Shown here: in pieces, positions 34,422 through 43,795 of the stretch
Layout of the letters: each line of letters opens with the position of its first letter
How positions within the stretch are numbered: position 1 is the stretch's first letter
Assembly: GCF_003336805.1 (NCBI RefSeq)
Contig: NZ_QFWJ01000001.1
Location: forward strand, 434,001-498,000
DNA from: Marinospirillum perlucidum
GTDB lineage: Bacteria > Pseudomonadota > Gammaproteobacteria > Pseudomonadales > Halomonadaceae
Length of the DNA: 64,000 bases
Direction: 5' to 3'
The notes under the pieces: model-generated
Databases searched by the model: none
Seen by the model: only the letters and a program-made list of their open reading frames with translations
Told to the model about the DNA's origin: nothing
Translations under genes and position numbers: made by a program

Positions 34422-35456
34422 GTGTCTTTATTATTCAGACCTTCTTACCGCCATCACGGGTGCGCGGTTCTTGCTGCTTTGATGATAAGCAGCTGTTTGT
34501 GGCCCCGCGCCGTTCAGGCGGAAGAGGCTGAGTATAATTACCTGGGCCGCTTTGAACTGGGTTACAAATATCAATCCATGCAGGCCGAAACCATCCGCGA
34601 TGCCTATGTGGAGACCATCGGTTTAAACCTGATGACGCTGGAATGGTTTCCCGAAGAAGCGACCTGGATGCAGGGGTTTTCCTGGTTATCCAGTATTCGT
34701 CCCCGTTTTTTGTATGAATTTACCCCCGGTAATTCTGCTGAGCAGGATCAGATCGTCGCCCTGTCTAATCAGGATGTTCAGGCCTGGGAGCGTTGGGCTG
34801 CAGATATGCAGGTGGATCTCTGGCAGCTGTTTACCGGCGAACCCAGTAGCCTCTATATCAGCTACACCCATGAAGTGCAAAGCTTTCTGGTCAATGTTCA
34901 GGCGAGTCGTGATTACTGGTATGTCGAAGATGACAATGCCCGTCTATTGGTGCCTGGCGATCAGATTAATGTAGGAACCCGTTTTGTCGAGAAGACTCTG
35001 GGGTTGTATGCAGTGGATTCAACCGGCCTTATGGGATTGGGCTATTTTGAATCCGATTACAATAAACCCATCTCCACGGATGCCGTTACCCCGCTGGAAA
35101 CAATTTATGAAGCCGAGTTTATTGCCAAGGGAATGTTCATTAGTTATCGCATCGGACAGCCTGCTGATTTTTGGCATTTACAATTTCGTATGGATCTTGG
35201 TGTAGAAGCCGAAGCCAATATTCTTAACGGCGTGTCTTTGTCACAAGATGATTTGATCAGTGGCTATAACCCCACCATAGCTTATGAAGCTTACCATGCT
35301 GGCTTAGGGATTAATCTTAGAGATACAGGTTTACGCTGGCCTCTAAACTTCCGTGTAACTTATGTGAAGCGCCGATTTGAACAACTCTTGAGTGAACAAA
35401 AGCTAAATGACGATGAAATTGTTAATTTTTCGGCTAACTGGGAATTCACACTATGA
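34422..35456 (+). CDS. Exported protein of unknown function, first gene of a two-gene envelope operon
   Basis: A 344-aa protein with a signal peptide ending AVQA-EEAEYN. The rest alternates aromatic and charged residues in strand-like segments (for example LGRFELGYKYQSMQ, GTRFVEKTLGLYAV, GLRWPLNFRVTYVKRRF) and ends with FSANWEFTL, so an outer-membrane beta-barrel is possible. No family recognised. The start is GTG at 34422 after GGGGAAG. Its stop overlaps the ATG of the following lipoprotein (ATGA), so the two are made together. Confidence 0.72.
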   Translation: MSLLFRPSYRHHGCAVLAALMISSCLWPRAVQAEEAEYNYLGRFELGYKYQSMQAETIRDAYVETIGLNLMTLEWFPEEATWMQGFSWLSSIRPRFLYEFTPGNSAEQDQIVALSNQDVQAWERWAADMQVDLWQLFTGEPSSLYISYTHEVQSFLVNVQASRDYWYVEDDNARLLVPGDQINVGTRFVEKTLGLYAVDSTGLMGLGYFESDYNKPISTDAVTPLETIYEAEFIAKGMFISYRIGQPADFWHLQFRMDLGVEAEANILNGVSLSQDDLISGYNPTIAYEAYHAGLGINLRDTGLRWPLNFRVTYVKRRFEQLLSEQKLNDDEIVNFSANWEFTL

Positions 35457-37675
35457 AGATTAACAGGCTTCCCGGTTTTTTGTTTCTACTGGCAGCCAGT
35501 CTGCTCATGAGTGGTTGTTTCAGTGAGTCGGGTACTCCCTATCAGCAACCGGATACAGATACTGATCCGGTTGCCAGCATCAGTTTTAATAGTCAGACCA
35601 TCTTGCCCGGCTATTTAACCTTCTCAGATTCCAGCGCTGAATTACAGGTGACCATGGGCAGCCAGACACTTGATCTGGGAATAGCGGCAGAAAATCGGCT
35701 GATTGGTTTTGGTGGTTTTAACTATGATGTGGTTTGGCGGCAGTCGGTGATGGAAGACAGCCGCGGAATCAAGGGTGTTCGCATGGGCTATTATCGTGTG
35801 GAGCAGAATAGCAATGAATTTAGTCAACCTTCCTTTCATTTCCTGGCGCGGGATGAAGGGGGCAATATCTTTTTGACCGAAACCTTTGATATGAAGGAGT
35901 CCGAGGAAGAAGCTCTGCCTTATCGTCAACCGGAACCCGCCCTGTTTATGCCAGCAGAGGCCAGTGTGGGTGATTCCTGGTTGGCCGGTCCTTCCATGGT
36001 GCCCTGGTTTTATGATTTCGGTGAAGGCTGGGTGGCGACCCTGGTGGATGACCAGGCCAGAGCACCGGTTAGTGGTATTGAGAATACCGTACAGATCAAA
36101 TTCCATAAAAAGAACTACGCCTACTATATGTACTTCAAAAGTGGTTTGGGTGTGGTGGAATGGCTGAATTCCTGGGAAGAAGATCCCAATGGCAAGATCA
36201 AGCCAATTGATGGGTATGCTATGCAGGTGCTTTCGACGCCTTTGCCTGGTTCAGATTTTACTGGCACAGGCTGGTCGGATAATCAGAATGCAGCTATAGG
36301 AGCTTTTGTCAGTGGCTATGGTTATTTGTTGGATGCCGGTTTAGCCAGCTATACGAATAGCGATAGTGTGACCTTTCCGGCCAATGACAGCAGCTACACC
36401 TATTACTGGTTAAAGAAATCCTTGCCCAGTGACCATGACGCCAGTGACCCCTGGTTGAGTGAACTCTACATCCCTTATCAACCCGATTCACTTTTGCAGC
36501 GGTTCAGCGATTATTCGGCTTCAGGGAGCATTCAGCCACAAATGACTGTTCTGCTGGATGGCAAGACCTACCAGGCCGATCCGAATCAAGGGGAGGTTAA
36601 CATCAGCTGGCTCTATCCCTATGATCGGCATAACCACAATCAGCTTTTTCTACTCTCGGGCACGCTGGTTAATGCCAGCGATGCCACGGATGAACGTCAG
36701 TTTGCCTTTCAGGTTTCCAGCATTTTTTATCCGCACACTCAGTCGGATAATGCCACTGGCATCATTGTGCATGGCCTGAATACGGAGAATTCCTTCAACG
36801 AGCTGGAAACCGGTCAGACCTTTCGGATTTATTATTCCGGCTCTTTCAAGGATAACAGTCAGAATGATATTGCTACCCGGGATCGTCTCTACTATGGCTT
36901 CAGCGAAGATGCGATTACCAATGAATTGACGGATTCCTGGTGGTGTTTTTCCACCTTGCAAAATGGTCTCTGCAACAACGTTAATCGAATGTTCGCGATC
37001 AATGTGGATATTGATCCGGCTCGTGTTTACATGCAGATTGCCAGTGAAAACAGCCTGGGCCAGGAAATCTACCGCTCGGATGTGTTTTCCCTGCCTATTA
37101 TTGCCGACTCAGGTGAGGACGCACCGGGGCCCAAGGCACGGATACTGGATGCTTTCCCGGAATATATTCGTGGTAGCCTGAGCAATGGTAGTTTCGATTT
37201 GGGCACTCTTAATGCTCTGGCCAGTTCGGCGGCACCAGGGCATTCCATTGTCCAGTATTCTTGGAGCTTTGATGGTCAGGAAGGAAGTAGTGATAACCCC
37301 CCCGTAGGTGGCCATAGCTTTACTGCCAATGGCGAATACGAAATCGTGCTTAAGGTGACGGATTCCCAGGGGAAGACGGATGTTGCCCGGCGTCGGGTGG
37401 TGGTTTCCGATCAGGGAACCTTTATTCTGCGTAATGTTGGCAACGAGTATGCCAGTGGTTATATCGGGATCTATGATAAGGATGGAGACTTGGAGTACTA
37501 CGATTATTATCGCTATTACTTCCTTTATTCGGGTGAATCCCAGGAAATCAAGCTTCAGGGTAACAAGAACTACGGCATTAATTATTTTCAGTCAGGTGAA
37601 GTCGTGGAGCGTGAAACCCGTTACCTGGGCAAGGGCGCTGAAGAGTTGTTGGAGTTGAATATGGACGCCTACTAG
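35453..37675 (+). CDS. Large lipoprotein with PKD-like domain
   Basis: A 740-aa lipoprotein: signal and lipobox LMSGC near residues 18-22, a long strand-rich middle part without a recognised domain, and a PKD-like domain at about 600-655 (QYSWSFDGQEG, then HSFTANGEYEIVLKVTDSQG). The C-terminal part has YYDYYRYYFLY, rich in tyrosine. It overlaps the upstream exported-protein gene by four bases. Its stop TAG shares the CTAG with the stop of the convergent YchJ gene. The pair looks like a surface or binding system; target unknown. Confidence 0.75.
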   Translation: MKINRLPGFLFLLAASLLMSGCFSESGTPYQQPDTDTDPVASISFNSQTILPGYLTFSDSSAELQVTMGSQTLDLGIAAENRLIGFGGFNYDVVWRQSVMEDSRGIKGVRMGYYRVEQNSNEFSQPSFHFLARDEGGNIFLTETFDMKESEEEALPYRQPEPALFMPAEASVGDSWLAGPSMVPWFYDFGEGWVATLVDDQARAPVSGIENTVQIKFHKKNYAYYMYFKSGLGVVEWLNSWEEDPNGKIKPIDGYAMQVLSTPLPGSDFTGTGWSDNQNAAIGAFVSGYGYLLDAGLASYTNSDSVTFPANDSSYTYYWLKKSLPSDHDASDPWLSELYIPYQPDSLLQRFSDYSASGSIQPQMTVLLDGKTYQADPNQGEVNISWLYPYDRHNHNQLFLLSGTLVNASDATDERQFAFQVSSIFYPHTQSDNATGIIVHGLNTENSFNELETGQTFRIYYSGSFKDNSQNDIATRDRLYYGFSEDAITNELTDSWWCFSTLQNGLCNNVNRMFAINVDIDPARVYMQIASENSLGQEIYRSDVFSLPIIADSGEDAPGPKARILDAFPEYIRGSLSNGSFDLGTLNALASSAAPGHSIVQYSWSFDGQEGSSDNPPVGGHSFTANGEYEIVLKVTDSQGKTDVARRRVVVSDQGTFILRNVGNEYASGYIGIYDKDGDLEYYDYYRYYFLYSGESQEIKLQGNKNYGINYFQSGEVVERETRYLGKGAEELLELNMDAY

Positions 37676-38064
37676 GCAGGCGTCTGGCCCTGATGATAGA
37701 ACCACTGGCCGTTTTCGCGGATGAAATCCGATTCTTCTTCCATCATCTGCATGCCCTGGCTGGAGCGGTAGTAGGCCCGAAAATGTACCTGCCCCCGGTC
37801 GCCCTCGGCATGGCTGGAAACAACCTCCAGGCGCGCCCACTTGGGTGAGTTTTTTAAATCCAGCTCGGGAGGGCGAGTGGAGGGGTGCCAACTGGCCAGC
37901 AGGTAGTCGTCCAGCTGCAGCACAAAAGCTGTATAGCGTGAACGCATCAAAGCCTCGGGGGTTGTTGCTGCCTGCCCCTGGTGGCAGGGCTGGCAGCATG
38001 CCTGATAGCTCAGACCGCTGCCACAAGGGCAGGGGTTGGCCGCTGTTGGTTTCTTCTTAGCCAA
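37672..38064 (-). CDS. YchJ-family (UPF0225) SEC-C motif protein
   Basis: A protein of about 130 aa. The N-terminal SEC-C zinc motif [15 protein letters not shown] is followed by the YchJ domain ([23 protein letters not shown]). A TTG at 38064 with GGAGTG upstream, inside the last codons of the exonuclease III gene, is my preferred start and would couple translation; the ATG at 38091 would add nine residues. Function of the family is unknown. The stop overlaps the convergent lipoprotein stop in the palindrome CTAG. Confidence 0.82.
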   Translation of the reverse strand: MAKKKPTAANPCPCGSGLSYQACCQPCHQGQAATTPEALMRSRYTAFVLQLDDYLLASWHPSTRPPELDLKNSPKWARLEVVSSHAEGDRGQVHFRAYYRSSQGMQMMEEESDFIRENGQWFYHQGQTPA

Positions 38065-38875
38065 AATCGAACTCACTCCACACAGGGGCATGATCTGAGG
38101 GCTTTTCCATGGCGCGAATCGGGTAGTCGATTCCGGTATCCTTGCAGTAGCCTGCCAAGCCGCGACTGGCCAGGAGGAGGTCGATTCTCAGACCGCGCTT
38201 GGGGTCGTCATCAAAGCCTTTGCTGCGATAATCAAACCAGCTGAAGAATTCGTTACTTTCGGGGTGCTGCTCGCGATAAGTATCCACCAGGCCCCAGCTC
38301 AGCAGCTTTTGCATCCACTGGCGTTCTTCAGGCTGGAAGCTGGTTTTACCAGTTCTCAGCCAGCGTTTGCGATTCTGCTCACCGATACCGATGTCCAGAT
38401 CCGTGCTGGAGATATTGAAGTCACCGACCACCAGGATGCGATCTTCAGGATGGAAGTTTTTTTCCAGCAATTCCTGCAGGTCGGCATAAAAGCGGCGCTT
38501 AGCCGGGAATTTAACCTCATGATTGATGTTCTCGCCCTGGGGGAAATAGCCGTTAATCAGCGTCAGGGGCTTGCCATCCGGGCAGGTGTGGCGGGTAACG
38601 ATCAGACGCTTCTGAGCAGTGTCATCATCACCGGGGAAGCCTTTTTGTGCGGCTTCCGGCTCCTTGAGGGAGAGGGTGGCCACACCATAATGGGTTTTCT
38701 GGCCGTGAAAGGTGGCGTGATAGCCCAAGTCTTCAACGGTTTTCAGAGGAAAGTCTGGATCGTTGACCTTGGTTTCCTGAAGGGCGATCACTTCCGGTTG
38801 GTGTTTCTCGATCAGGGCTTCCAACTGGTGAAAGCGGGCACGGAGACTGTTGATATTGAAGCTTACAATTTTCAT
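38057..38875 (-). CDS. xthA: Exodeoxyribonuclease III
   Basis: AP endonuclease / 3'-5' exonuclease of base excision repair, 272 aa. Family motifs are clear: [13 protein letters not shown] at the start, [12 protein letters not shown] (metal-binding Glu), [22 protein letters not shown] (Asp-Asn pair) and [10 protein letters not shown] (catalytic Asp-His). Full length. Upstream lies the divergent dcd gene. Confidence 0.97.
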   Translation of the reverse strand: MKIVSFNINSLRARFHQLEALIEKHQPEVIALQETKVNDPDFPLKTVEDLGYHATFHGQKTHYGVATLSLKEPEAAQKGFPGDDDTAQKRLIVTRHTCPDGKPLTLINGYFPQGENINHEVKFPAKRRFYADLQELLEKNFHPEDRILVVGDFNISSTDLDIGIGEQNRKRWLRTGKTSFQPEERQWMQKLLSWGLVDTYREQHPESNEFFSWFDYRSKGFDDDPKRGLRIDLLLASRGLAGYCKDTGIDYPIRAMEKPSDHAPVWSEFDFG

Positions 38876-39004
38876 GAAAGAGGCAAGATCCTTGAATGGA
38901 CGATCATGGATAAACTGATTTAACAGGGGATTTTAGCATCTTTGATCTGCTAGAATAGTGCGGTTTTTTAAGCTGAATACCAGACTCTGTTACCGGGGAG
39001 CAGC

Positions 39005-39571
39005 ATGAGCATAAAATCGGACCACTGGATACGTCGCATGGCGCAGGAAAAGCAGATGATCGAGCCTTTTGAGGCGGGTCAGGTGCGCGATGCGAAGGAA
39101 CAGAAAATTATCTCCTACGGCACTTCCAGCTACGGCTATGATGTCCGTTGTGCTGATGAATTCAAGATTTTTACCAACATCAATTCCAGCATCGTCGATC
39201 CCAAGAATTTTGATGATAAAAGCTTTGTTGAGGTGAAGGGGGATCGCTGCATTATCCCGCCCAACTCCTTTGCTCTGGCCAGAACTGTGGAGTATTTCCG
39301 TATTCCCCGTGATGTGCTGGTAGTTTGCCTGGGCAAGAGCACCTATGCGCGTTGTGGCATTATCGTTAATGTCACCCCGCTGGAGCCGGAGTGGGAAGGG
39401 CATGTCACCCTGGAGTTCTCCAATACCACGCCGCTGCCCGCCGTTATTTATGCCAATGAAGGCGTGGCCCAGATGCTCTTCTTTGGTGGCGATGAGGTCT
39501 GCGATGTTTCCTACAAGGATCGTCAGGGCAAGTATCAGGGGCAAAGAGGTGTGACTCTGCCACGAGCCTGA
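39005..39571 (+). CDS. dcd: dCTP deaminase
   Basis: A 188-aa Dcd that converts dCTP to dUTP for thymidylate synthesis. The catalytic region [18 protein letters not shown] contains the essential Glu, and [13 protein letters not shown] and [12 protein letters not shown] are family motifs ([10 protein letters not shown]). The ATG at 39005 has GGGGAG upstream. Followed by a bidirectional terminator shared with mqo. Confidence 0.97.
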   Translation: MSIKSDHWIRRMAQEKQMIEPFEAGQVRDAKEQKIISYGTSSYGYDVRCADEFKIFTNINSSIVDPKNFDDKSFVEVKGDRCIIPPNSFALARTVEYFRIPRDVLVVCLGKSTYARCGIIVNVTPLEPEWEGHVTLEFSNTTPLPAVIYANEGVAQMLFFGGDEVCDVSYKDRQGKYQGQRGVTLPRA

Positions 39572-39591
39572 GCCGAGAATTTGCCAGACAT

Positions 39592-39624
39592 AAAAAAACC
39601 CGCTTGGACTAAGCGGGTTTTTTT
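39592..39624. terminator. Bidirectional terminator between dcd and mqo
   Basis: A-run, stem AACCCGCTT / AAGCGGGTT with loop GGACT, and T-run of seven: works on both strands for the two convergent genes. Confidence 0.93.
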
Positions 39625-39645
39625 GTTGCTGTTAGCAGCAGAGGA

Positions 39646-41163
39646 TCAGGCAACGCCCTCAGCGGCTTCGGCTTGAGCCTCTTTCTGCAGTTGCAGCGTC
39701 TTCAGGGTGCGTTTTCTGACGTCTTGCAGGAGTTCAGCGTCTTCAGCCAGTTTCTGCCCGTAGGAAGGAATCATGGCCTTGATCATGCGCTGTCCGTCTT
39801 CGCTGGCCAGCAGCTTGGGGAAGGCCCGCTCAATCACGTTAAGCATGGCCTGAACGGCTGTAGAAGCGCCCGGAGAGGCACCCAGCAGGGCTGCCAGGCT
39901 CTGGTCTTCGGAGACAATCACTTCAGTACCGAATTCCAGCTTGCCGCCACCTTTTTCGTTCTTCTTGATGATCTGTACACGCTGACCGGCAATCGACAGC
40001 TGCCAGTCTTCTTCCTTGGCTTCAGGGAAGTAGTTACGCAGCGCAGCGACGCGGGATTTGTGCGACTGACGCGATTCGCTGATCAGGTAGCGAGTCAGAT
40101 CCATATTGCTCATGCCCACAGACATCAGCGGACGCAGGTTGTTGGGCTTGATCGAAAGAGGCAGATCCAGGAAAGAACCTTTTTTCAGGAACTTGGTGGT
40201 GAAACCGGCAAAAGGACCGAAAAGCAGGGCTTTCTTGCCATTGATGATGCGCGTGTCCAGATGGGGAACGGACATGGGAGGCGCACCCAGAGGCGGTTTG
40301 CCATAGACCTTGGCATTGTGCTTTTCAATGATTTCCGGGTTGTTGCAGATCAGCCATTGACCACTGACGGGGAAGCCGCCATAGCCGTGGGCTTCCTTGA
40401 TGCCGGATTTTTGCAGCAGGGTCAGGGCTGCACCACCAGCACCGATAAATACAAAACGGGCGTTGATCTTGCTGGTTTCGCCAGCACCGGTGTCCTTGAG
40501 GGTGACATCCCAGGTGCCGCCCGGATTCTGCTTGAGATTGGCAACCGAGTGGTTGAGCAGCAGTTCAAAGCCTTCCTGCTGGGTCAGGTTCTTGACCAGG
40601 CTGCGGCTGAGTTCGCCAAAGTTAACGTCCGAGCCGTAGGCAACGCGTGTTGCCGCGACTTTTTCACCGGGCTGGCGATTTTGCATGACCAGCGGCATCC
40701 ACTCGGTGATCTTGTCGGGATCTTCGCTGTATTCCATGTCCCGGAAGAGATGGTGTTGGCTCAGGGTTTCGTAGCGCTTGCGCAGGAAGGCTACGTTTTC
40801 CTCGCCCCAGACAAAGCTGCAGTGAGGAGCAGGATTGATAAAGTTGCTGGGTGAGGGCAGGGAACCTTCTTCAACCAGGTAGGACCAGAACTGCAGGCTT
40901 AGCTCGAAAGCCGAGTTGATGTTCAGAGCCTTGGTGGTATCGATGCTGGAATCATCCAGCTGAGGTGTATAGTTGAGTTCACAGTAGGCAGCATGTCCGG
41001 TGCCGGCGTTATTCAGCGCATCCGTACTTTCCTGTGCGACCTGGTCGAGGCGCTCGACCATTGCCATTTTCAGTGATGGATCCAGTTGCTTGAGTAGCAT
41101 GCCCAGTGTAGAGCTCATGGCTCCAGCACCTACGAGCAACACGTCCACTTGCTTTGCTGTCAT
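39646..41163 (-). CDS. mqo: Malate:quinone oxidoreductase
   Basis: Membrane-associated FAD enzyme of the TCA cycle, 505 aa, passing electrons from malate to quinone. The FAD motif is VDVLLVGAGAMSSTLG near the N-terminus; conserved parts include ALNNAGTGHAAYCELNYTP and the C-terminal LLGASPGASTAVQAML. With the class I fumarase elsewhere in the window it covers fumarate to oxaloacetate. Ends at the shared terminator. Confidence 0.97.
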   Translation of the reverse strand: MTAKQVDVLLVGAGAMSSTLGMLLKQLDPSLKMAMVERLDQVAQESTDALNNAGTGHAAYCELNYTPQLDDSSIDTTKALNINSAFELSLQFWSYLVEEGSLPSPSNFINPAPHCSFVWGEENVAFLRKRYETLSQHHLFRDMEYSEDPDKITEWMPLVMQNRQPGEKVAATRVAYGSDVNFGELSRSLVKNLTQQEGFELLLNHSVANLKQNPGGTWDVTLKDTGAGETSKINARFVFIGAGGAALTLLQKSGIKEAHGYGGFPVSGQWLICNNPEIIEKHNAKVYGKPPLGAPPMSVPHLDTRIINGKKALLFGPFAGFTTKFLKKGSFLDLPLSIKPNNLRPLMSVGMSNMDLTRYLISESRQSHKSRVAALRNYFPEAKEEDWQLSIAGQRVQIIKKNEKGGGKLEFGTEVIVSEDQSLAALLGASPGASTAVQAMLNVIERAFPKLLASEDGQRMIKAMIPSYGQKLAEDAELLQDVRKRTLKTLQLQKEAQAEAAEGVA

Positions 41164-41378
41164 CTTGAATTAACCCCATCCAGTTCATTATGGCGGCGAT
41201 TATAGGCTTCGCCCTGCGACAATCAATCCGCCTATAGTGGAATAAGCCATAAATACTGGTTATGGCAATGACTTTAGCCTGCAAGTTCCCGGATTTTACG
41301 AATTGACGCAAATTTGCGCTATCTTTTTGTCGGGGTGTCGCTAAAATCCTTGCAAAATCTGGTGTTATAGGAGTTTTC

Positions 41379-42707
41379 GTGCGTCTGCTTCATTGCTTTT
41401 TATCGCTGGTTTCTTTTCTGGCCATCTACTGGTTGGCTCCTCTTGAGCAGCCGATTGCAGCGGGCCTGGCTATTCTGGTCATGATCGCCTGGCTGTGGCT
41501 CACCGAAGCGCTGCACGTCAGTGTAACGGCTTTGCTAGTGCCTTTACTCACCAGTGCCACCGGTATTTTTACCCTGCCGGAATCCCTGGAGAATTTTGCC
41601 AACCCGATTATTTTTCTGTTTTTGGGTGGTTTTGCCCTGGCTGCCGGTTTACGCCAGCAGGGGCTGGATCGTTGGATGGCCGCCTGGGTGATGCAAAAGG
41701 CGGGGGGAGAACTGGGGCGAGCAGCGCGCTGGCTATTTGCCCTGACCGCTCTCTTGTCCATGTGGATCAGTAATACGGCAACTGCGGCCATGATGCTGCC
41801 TTTGGCTTTGGGTCTTTTATCACCCCTGGATGCGGAAAAATACCGCAAAACCTGGATTTATGTCCTGCTGGGAGTGGCTTTCAGTGCCAATATCGGTGGC
41901 ATAGGTACCCTGGTCGGCAGCCCACCCAATGCCATTGCCGCTTCGGCCGTGGGGATCAGTTTCGGCCAGTGGCTGCTCTGGGGCTTGCCTTTGGTGGTGG
42001 TGCTTTTGCCCGCCATGGATCTGATGTTGCGCTGGTCGCTGAAACCGGCATTAACGGCTGAAGTCAGTGTGGCCGAAGTGGAAATGCACTGGTCGCGTCG
42101 TCATACGGGAATGTTATTCGTCTTTTTGTTGACAGTTGTGTTATGGGTTTTCGGTGCACCGCTAGGCCAGTTAGTTGGTATCGAAAAGGGCTATGATTCA
42201 GCTGTGGCGCTGCTTGCACTGGTTCTGCTACATACCTTTGGTCTGGCCTCCTGGCGTGAAATCGAGAAAAGTGCCGACTGGGGGGTGCTGCTCCTGTTTG
42301 GCGGGGGTATCACTTTGAGTGCGGCTCTGGGTGTCAGTGGAACCGGGGCCTGGCTGGCTGCAGTACTGGGTGGCGTTTTTACCAGTTTACCGGCATTGCT
42401 GATTCTGGCTCTGATGCTGGTCTTTGCCCTGGCACTGACCGAAGTAGCCAGCAATACCGCCAGTGCGGCTCTTTTGATTCCCCTGTTCACCGGGATGGTA
42501 CCGGAAATCGATTCCGTGGTGGTGGCGGTCATGATTGCCGTGGCAACCTCTTGTGCCTTCCTGCTGCCTGTGGCGACGCCACCCAATGCCATTATTTTTG
42601 GCAGTGGCAAGGTGCCCCAGAAGGCGATGATCCTCCAGGGCAGCTGGGTCACTCTGGTGGTTCTGCCGCTGCTGATACTGGCTTCGGGCCTGGCGCTGTT
42701 GTTTTAG
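41379..42707 (+). CDS. DASS-family Na+/anion symporter
   Basis: A 442-aa inner-membrane carrier of the divalent anion:Na+ symporter (SLC13) family with about 11-12 helices. Two SNT motifs that form the Na+ and substrate sites are visible: SNTATAAMMLPLALG near residue 129 and SNTASAALLIPLF near residue 355. Likely substrates are dicarboxylates or sulfate. The start is GTG at 41379 after AGGAG. The gene lies divergent to mqo, with 215 bases between for both promoters, so import of C4-dicarboxylates for Mqo is plausible. Confidence 0.9.
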   Translation: MRLLHCFLSLVSFLAIYWLAPLEQPIAAGLAILVMIAWLWLTEALHVSVTALLVPLLTSATGIFTLPESLENFANPIIFLFLGGFALAAGLRQQGLDRWMAAWVMQKAGGELGRAARWLFALTALLSMWISNTATAAMMLPLALGLLSPLDAEKYRKTWIYVLLGVAFSANIGGIGTLVGSPPNAIAASAVGISFGQWLLWGLPLVVVLLPAMDLMLRWSLKPALTAEVSVAEVEMHWSRRHTGMLFVFLLTVVLWVFGAPLGQLVGIEKGYDSAVALLALVLLHTFGLASWREIEKSADWGVLLLFGGGITLSAALGVSGTGAWLAAVLGGVFTSLPALLILALMLVFALALTEVASNTASAALLIPLFTGMVPEIDSVVVAVMIAVATSCAFLLPVATPPNAIIFGSGKVPQKAMILQGSWVTLVVLPLLILASGLALLF

Positions 42708-42717
42708 CAGCAGGCGA

Positions 42718-42860
42718 GGGAGCCTCTGATTAACTATTGCGCTTGCTTATGCTGTGTTGAAATTGACCTCAAAAATGCTCATTTACTAGCTGTAAACTCC
42801 GCTTTTTCGTTCAATTTCGCCTTGCCTAATCTACGCTCATGACATTAATCAGAGGCTCCC
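42718..42860. mobile_element. Palindromic MITE, copy 2 (GGGAGCCTCTGATTAA ends)
   Basis: A 143-bp element with perfect 16-bp terminal inverted repeats at 42718-42733 and 42845-42860 and an internal partial palindrome (GTTGAAATTG / TTCAATTTC). It lies between two convergent genes; its right repeat, read on the minus strand, encodes the last residues (Ala-Ser-Asp) and stop TAA of the PRPP synthetase-like gene. Lacks the hairpin modules found in the copy at 29767. Confidence 0.9.
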
Positions 42861-43795
42861 GGGGCATTTTTTTTAAGCCATTCCTCCAGGCCTCGTGCCA
42901 GTGCCGGAGCCAGATCGATGGCATTGGAGGGATGAGGCACGGAGTTGCTGGTGACCACGGCCTGGGTGTGGCTTTCATTCAGCAGCTCCCAGGCGCCGGC
43001 ACCAAAGAGGCCATGGGTGCCGATACAGACGGCCGGTTGCATGCCCGCTTTTTTCAGGTGCTCCAGAGTTTGTAGCAGGGTGCGGCCGCTGGAGATGATG
43101 TCATCCACCAGAACCGGGGTATGCTCGCGGTAGCTATCGACATGGGGCACGGAAACCTCAACATCCAGATCACCACTGCGAACCTTTTCCAGAACCTCGA
43201 AAGGGGCATCCGCCAGGCGGGCCACTTCAGCCACCCACTGTTCACTCTCGCTATCCGGCCCCAGTAGCAGAGGGTTCCTGACTTCCTTGAGTATCCAGGC
43301 AGCAACGCTTTCTGCAGAAACCAGTGCCTGACTTTCCAGCCCGTAGATTTCATCCAGGTTGTGGTAGCGATGCAGATGCGGATCGACCGTGATCAGAAAA
43401 TCAAAGCTACGCGAGATAAGGCTGGCAAAGTGGCGTGAAGTCAGGCTTTCACCGCTATGAAAGCGTTTGTCCTGACGCATGTAGCAAAGATAGGGTGCCA
43501 CCAGGGCCAGACGTCTGGCACCCAGTTCTCTCAGGGTTTCAGCCACAAAAATCAGGGGCAGAAACTTGGGGTTGGGGTCATGCAGACTGCAGACCAACAG
43601 GCAATCGCGTCCATTGACCGGGCTGGCGATGCGGGCATAGCTTTCACCATCCGGGAACTGGCGGTACTCCAGTTCCCCGGCTTCACCGCCGAGTTGCTGA
43701 AGCAGTTTGTCGGCCATGGAGGCAGGCCCGCTGGACTGGCTGTCAAAGAGGGCGTCCAGATTGAAAATAACCGGATTGGATGTTTTTGTTTTCAT
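42845..43795 (-). CDS. prs: Ribose-phosphate pyrophosphokinase-like protein
   Basis: A 316-aa PRPP synthetase family protein. It has the PRPP-binding loop TPVLVDDIISSGRTLLQTLE and the N-terminal PRTase-like half with AETLRELGARRLALVAPYLCYMRQDKRF (YLCYMRQDKRF). It is diverged from housekeeping Prs, so it may be a specialised paralogue. The ATG overlaps the stop of the phosphorylase gene (ATGA). The final codons and stop come from the MITE terminal repeat. With the phosphorylase it probably serves nucleoside or nucleotide sugar-phosphate recycling. Confidence 0.87.
   Translation of the reverse strand: MKTKTSNPVIFNLDALFDSQSSGPASMADKLLQQLGGEAGELEYRQFPDGESYARIASPVNGRDCLLVCSLHDPNPKFLPLIFVAETLRELGARRLALVAPYLCYMRQDKRFHSGESLTSRHFASLISRSFDFLITVDPHLHRYHNLDEIYGLESQALVSAESVAAWILKEVRNPLLLGPDSESEQWVAEVARLADAPFEVLEKVRSGDLDVEVSVPHVDSYREHTPVLVDDIISSGRTLLQTLEHLKKAGMQPAVCIGTHGLFGAGAWELLNESHTQAVVTSNSVPHPSNAIDLAPALARGLEEWLKKNAPGASD

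Noticed and set aside
39673-40854. Plus-strand frame of about 390 codons opposite mqo.
   Set aside because: Shadow of mqo; no family features and no upstream ribosome site.
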